A stretch of DNA of 9,115 bases, taken from contig JAJZDL010000117.1 in the NCBI GenBank assembly GCA_021851465.1, positions 1 through 9,115 on the forward strand, read 5' to 3'. Position 1 is the first letter of the stretch, and each line of letters opens with the position of its first letter. Origin of the DNA: Acidobacteriota bacterium (GTDB taxonomy: Bacteria > Acidobacteriota > Terriglobia > Terriglobales > Acidobacteriaceae). Shown here one piece after another: positions 7,075 to 9,115 of the stretch. Both the position numbers and the translations under genes were made by a program. Under the pieces are notes generated by a model. It made no database searches. It was not told the DNA's origin and saw only the letters and a program-made list of their open reading frames with translations.

Positions 7075-7947
7075 TCAGCGGGCGGAGGGCAGATGCCGGT
7101 GACGGGCCTTGTAGACGGCGTGTCCGATCAACCATCCGGCGGCGCTCCCCACAAGCACATCCGAAGGGAAGTGCTGCTGGCCCAGCACGCGCGTGACGCT
7201 CACGCCGGCAGCCAACGAATAGACCCCCACGCGAACCCAGCGTGAAGTGTACTCCTCCGCGATGACTGCCGCGGAAGACCACGCCACCACGCTGTGCGAG
7301 GAGGGGAAGGACGAATCGATGCCCGCGCCGCGCTGAAAGAAGAGGCCGCGCGCGTTGTCCAGGGCCGGACGCTCTCGCCAGAAGACCAGCTTCAGGCCCT
7401 GCTCGACGATGACGCCATCCGCGATCGCCTCGCTACCCAGGATGCCGGACTCGCGGGCATGGGCATCGTCTCTGAAGTGTCCGAAGCCATAGAGGGCAAC
7501 CGGCGCAGCGATGATGCCGCCGACCAGCGCGTTCGATGCGTTTACGCTGGCATTGTTGAAGCTGGGGTTCTGCGAGACGACCGAGGACATTGCACGATGG
7601 TCCGTGGCGATAGCGGCCCCGGTGGCCGCGGCCAGAGGAGCCAGCCACTCCATGTCGTGCGCACGGATCCGCAGCGGGCTCGTCCAGATCGTCTTCTGGT
7701 CTTGCAGCGTGTGCATCGGCGTGTTGCGAACGGTTGCCGCATCGCTGTACCCGGCCTGCGGCAGCGGCGCATCCGGCAGTGCGGCATCGCCTGCCTGCGA
7801 GGAGAGATGTGGGCTTGCGCCAGTCGTCGCCTGCGCGTATGCAGCAGCGCGGAACGGCACAGGACAGGCACAGAGTAGAAACGCGCAGAGGCAAAAACGC
7901 GCAGGCCTCCGCGAACACAGCAAATCGTGCATCCAATCTTCCGTCAC
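7075..7947 (-). CDS. PAP2-family phosphatase with signal peptide
   Basis: This is a type 2 phosphatidic acid phosphatase-like enzyme, a family that removes phosphate from lipids such as phosphatidate, undecaprenyl pyrophosphate or lipid A on the outer face of the inner membrane. In the 290-residue protein all three catalytic motifs are present: K186-x6-R193-P194, PSSH at 215-218 (PSGH in the consensus) and T252-R253-x5-H259-x3-D263 (SR in the consensus). A signal sequence with an AYA-Q site (cleavage after 38) precedes LPDAPLP at 57-63. Moderately hydrophobic helices lie around 100-114, 138-156, 218-231, 238-254 and 263-279. GTG 7947 has GAGG 5 nt upstream; ATG 7932 is a possible alternative that keeps the signal peptide. 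It begins 25 nt after the dnaJ stop. The substrate cannot be told from sequence. Confidence 0.88.
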   Translation of the reverse strand: MTEDWMHDLLCSRRPARFCLCAFLLCACPVPFRAAAYAQATTGASPHLSSQAGDAALPDAPLPQAGYSDAATVRNTPMHTLQDQKTIWTSPLRIRAHDMEWLAPLAAATGAAIATDHRAMSSVVSQNPSFNNASVNASNALVGGIIAAPVALYGFGHFRDDAHARESGILGSEAIADGVIVEQGLKLVFWRERPALDNARGLFFQRGAGIDSSFPSSHSVVAWSSAAVIAEEYTSRWVRVGVYSLAAGVSVTRVLGQQHFPSDVLVGSAAGWLIGHAVYKARHRHLPSAR

Positions 7948-7972
7948 TCCGACCTCGTTTTCGTGGGTTTTG

Positions 7973-9115
7973 TCACACGTCGCCCAGCAGCTCCGCGCGC
8001 GGGTCTGCGGGGTTCAGCTTGGCCAGCTCGCGGAGTATCTCCTTCGAGCGTTCGTCCTGTACGCGTGGCACCACAATCTTCACCTCGACGATCTCATCGC
8101 CGCGCACGCCCTCGCGCGACGCGCTGGGCACGCCCTTCTCGCGCAGGCGCAGCTTCTGCCCGGTCTGCGTCCCCGGCGGAATCTTCAACTGAGTCCGCCC
8201 TCCGCCGTCGTGCGTGTCGATGGTCGGGACGTCGATCTTCGCGCCCAGCGCGGCCTCGGTCATCGTCACCGGAACGGTGACATAAATATCGTCGCCGACG
8301 CGCGTGAAGACCGGGTGCGTCCCCACCTTCACGATCAGGAAGAGGTCGCCGGCCGCTCCGCCGTCCGTGCCTGCGTTCCCCTTGCCTGCCAGCCGGATTC
8401 TCTGTCCGTCGCGCGTTCCGGGCTTGATGCGGAACTCCAGCGGCTCGTGCCGCGCCACTACGCCCTCGCCGCCGCAGGTTGCGCAGTTGTTCTGCACGCG
8501 GCCCGTTCCGCCGCAGCGCGGACACTGGATGTTGAACTTCATCCGTCCGCCCATCTGCGTCACCTGGCCGGTGCCGTGGCACTCTGCGCACTCGATGCTT
8601 CCGCCCGCGGTCGATCTGCCTTTGCAGGCGGGGCACGTCTCCTGCCGCTGTATCTCCAGCCGGGCCACGCCGCCGCGCACAGCGGACCAGAAGTCAACGC
8701 TCACCTGGTACTCGAGATCGGTTCCGGCCCGCGGCCCGCGCGACGCCTTGTGTCCGCCGGAGAACATGCCGCCGAAGATGTCCTTGAAGCTGCCGCCAAA
8801 GCCGCCGCTCGCCGGTTCCTGCGCCGCGCCGCGCCCGTGCCCGGCACCGCCTTGAAACCCGGAGAAATCGAAGCCGCCAAAGTCGAACGGGACCTCCTGC
8901 GCGCCCCGTCCACCAGCGCGCGCGCCGCCACCGGGAAAGCCGCCGGAGAACCCGCCTCCGCCGTAGCCTCCACGCGCCGCCGCCTCGGCCGCGGCCGGGT
9001 CGATATTGTCGGAGTAGAACCCAAGCTGGTCGTAGATCTTCCGCTTCTTCGCGTCGCTCAGTACGTCGTTGGCCTCGGAGATCTCCTTGAACCGCTCCTC
9101 CGCGCGCTTGTCGTT
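7973..9115 (-). CDS. dnaJ: Molecular chaperone DnaJ, 5' end outside the window
   Basis: DnaJ is the J-domain co-chaperone that delivers unfolded proteins to DnaK and stimulates its ATPase. The 380 visible codons stay open to the right edge. They contain, in order: the end of the J domain (DKRAEERFKEISEANDVL, then KRKIYDQLG), a Gly/Phe-rich region (about 9020-8740, many GGF and FGG units), a zinc-binding region at 8635-8462 with four CxxC pairs (CPACKGRS, CAECHGTG, CPRCGGTG, CATCGGEG), and the two C-terminal substrate-binding domains ending in RAELLGDV. Roughly 40 residues, including the HPD motif, should lie beyond the window, giving about 420 residues, somewhat longer than E. coli DnaJ because of the Gly/Phe region. 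The first zinc motif ends in RS rather than xG, but both cysteines are intact. An internal ATG at 8767 is not the start. PAP2 follows after 25 nt. Confidence 0.95.
   Translation of the reverse strand, partial: NDKRAEERFKEISEANDVLSDAKKRKIYDQLGFYSDNIDPAAAEAAARGGYGGGGFSGGFPGGGARAGGRGAQEVPFDFGGFDFSGFQGGAGHGRGAAQEPASGGFGGSFKDIFGGMFSGGHKASRGPRAGTDLEYQVSVDFWSAVRGGVARLEIQRQETCPACKGRSTAGGSIECAECHGTGQVTQMGGRMKFNIQCPRCGGTGRVQNNCATCGGEGVVARHEPLEFRIKPGTRDGQRIRLAGKGNAGTDGGAAGDLFLIVKVGTHPVFTRVGDDIYVTVPVTMTEAALGAKIDVPTIDTHDGGGRTQLKIPPGTQTGQKLRLREKGVPSASREGVRGDEIVEVKIVVPRVQDERSKEILRELAKLNPADPRAELLGDV

Noticed and set aside
7973..8767. Shorter 264-residue DnaJ starting at ATG 8767
   Set aside because: The frame continues upstream with a Gly/Phe region and the end of a J domain to the window edge, so the true start is outside.

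Overview
The window looks like a stretch of chromosome from a GC-rich Gram-negative bacterium, most likely an acidobacterium of the Terriglobia (Acidobacteriaceae-like). Three things support this. The protein at 6301-7023 (minus) resembles a secreted family with an HQDPRYF core that I associate with that group. Two neighbouring exported proteins carry an LP[DE]APLP motif just after the signal peptide, a habit I also associate with acidobacterial secreted proteins. Signal peptides and a beta-barrel protein ending in phenylalanine indicate an outer membrane. The taxonomic call is from memory of families, not from a search. I see no mobile element, phage gene, CRISPR array, tRNA or rRNA.

Left part (1-2399): a short-form 2-isopropylmalate synthase gene (leuA, minus) is divergent from a LysR-type regulator gene (plus). 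The 101-bp gap between them carries two back-to-back inverted repeats over a plausible leuA promoter, the classic layout of a LysR regulator and its target. The LeuA protein stops where the leucine-binding regulatory domain should begin, so feedback control by leucine is probably absent and transcriptional control may matter more. Just 24 bp downstream of leuA, and probably in its transcript, starts the 5' end of an exported protein gene that runs off the left edge.

Middle part (2400-4313): a small Spy/CpxP-like periplasmic protein with two LTDEQ motifs and a Gly/Pro-rich tail is followed by a clear hairpin terminator, then an outer-membrane beta-barrel protein of about 210 residues. A gene-free stretch of 524 bp follows. 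It contains nested short inverted repeats, a strong G-quadruplex motif and an AT-rich island.

Right part (4314-9115): recN (DNA repair ATPase, plus) converges on a minus-strand cluster read in the order dnaJ (5' end outside the window), a PAP2-family phosphatase with signal peptide, and the HQDPRYF secreted protein. Gaps of 25 and 51 nt and no visible terminator between them suggest one transcript linking a cytoplasmic chaperone to two envelope proteins.

Most of the window is ordinary housekeeping and envelope genes. I do not see convincing evidence of a new biological system. The points most worth following are the LeuA lacking its regulatory domain beside a LysR operator, the shared LP[DE]APLP motif, and the structured gap upstream of recN.
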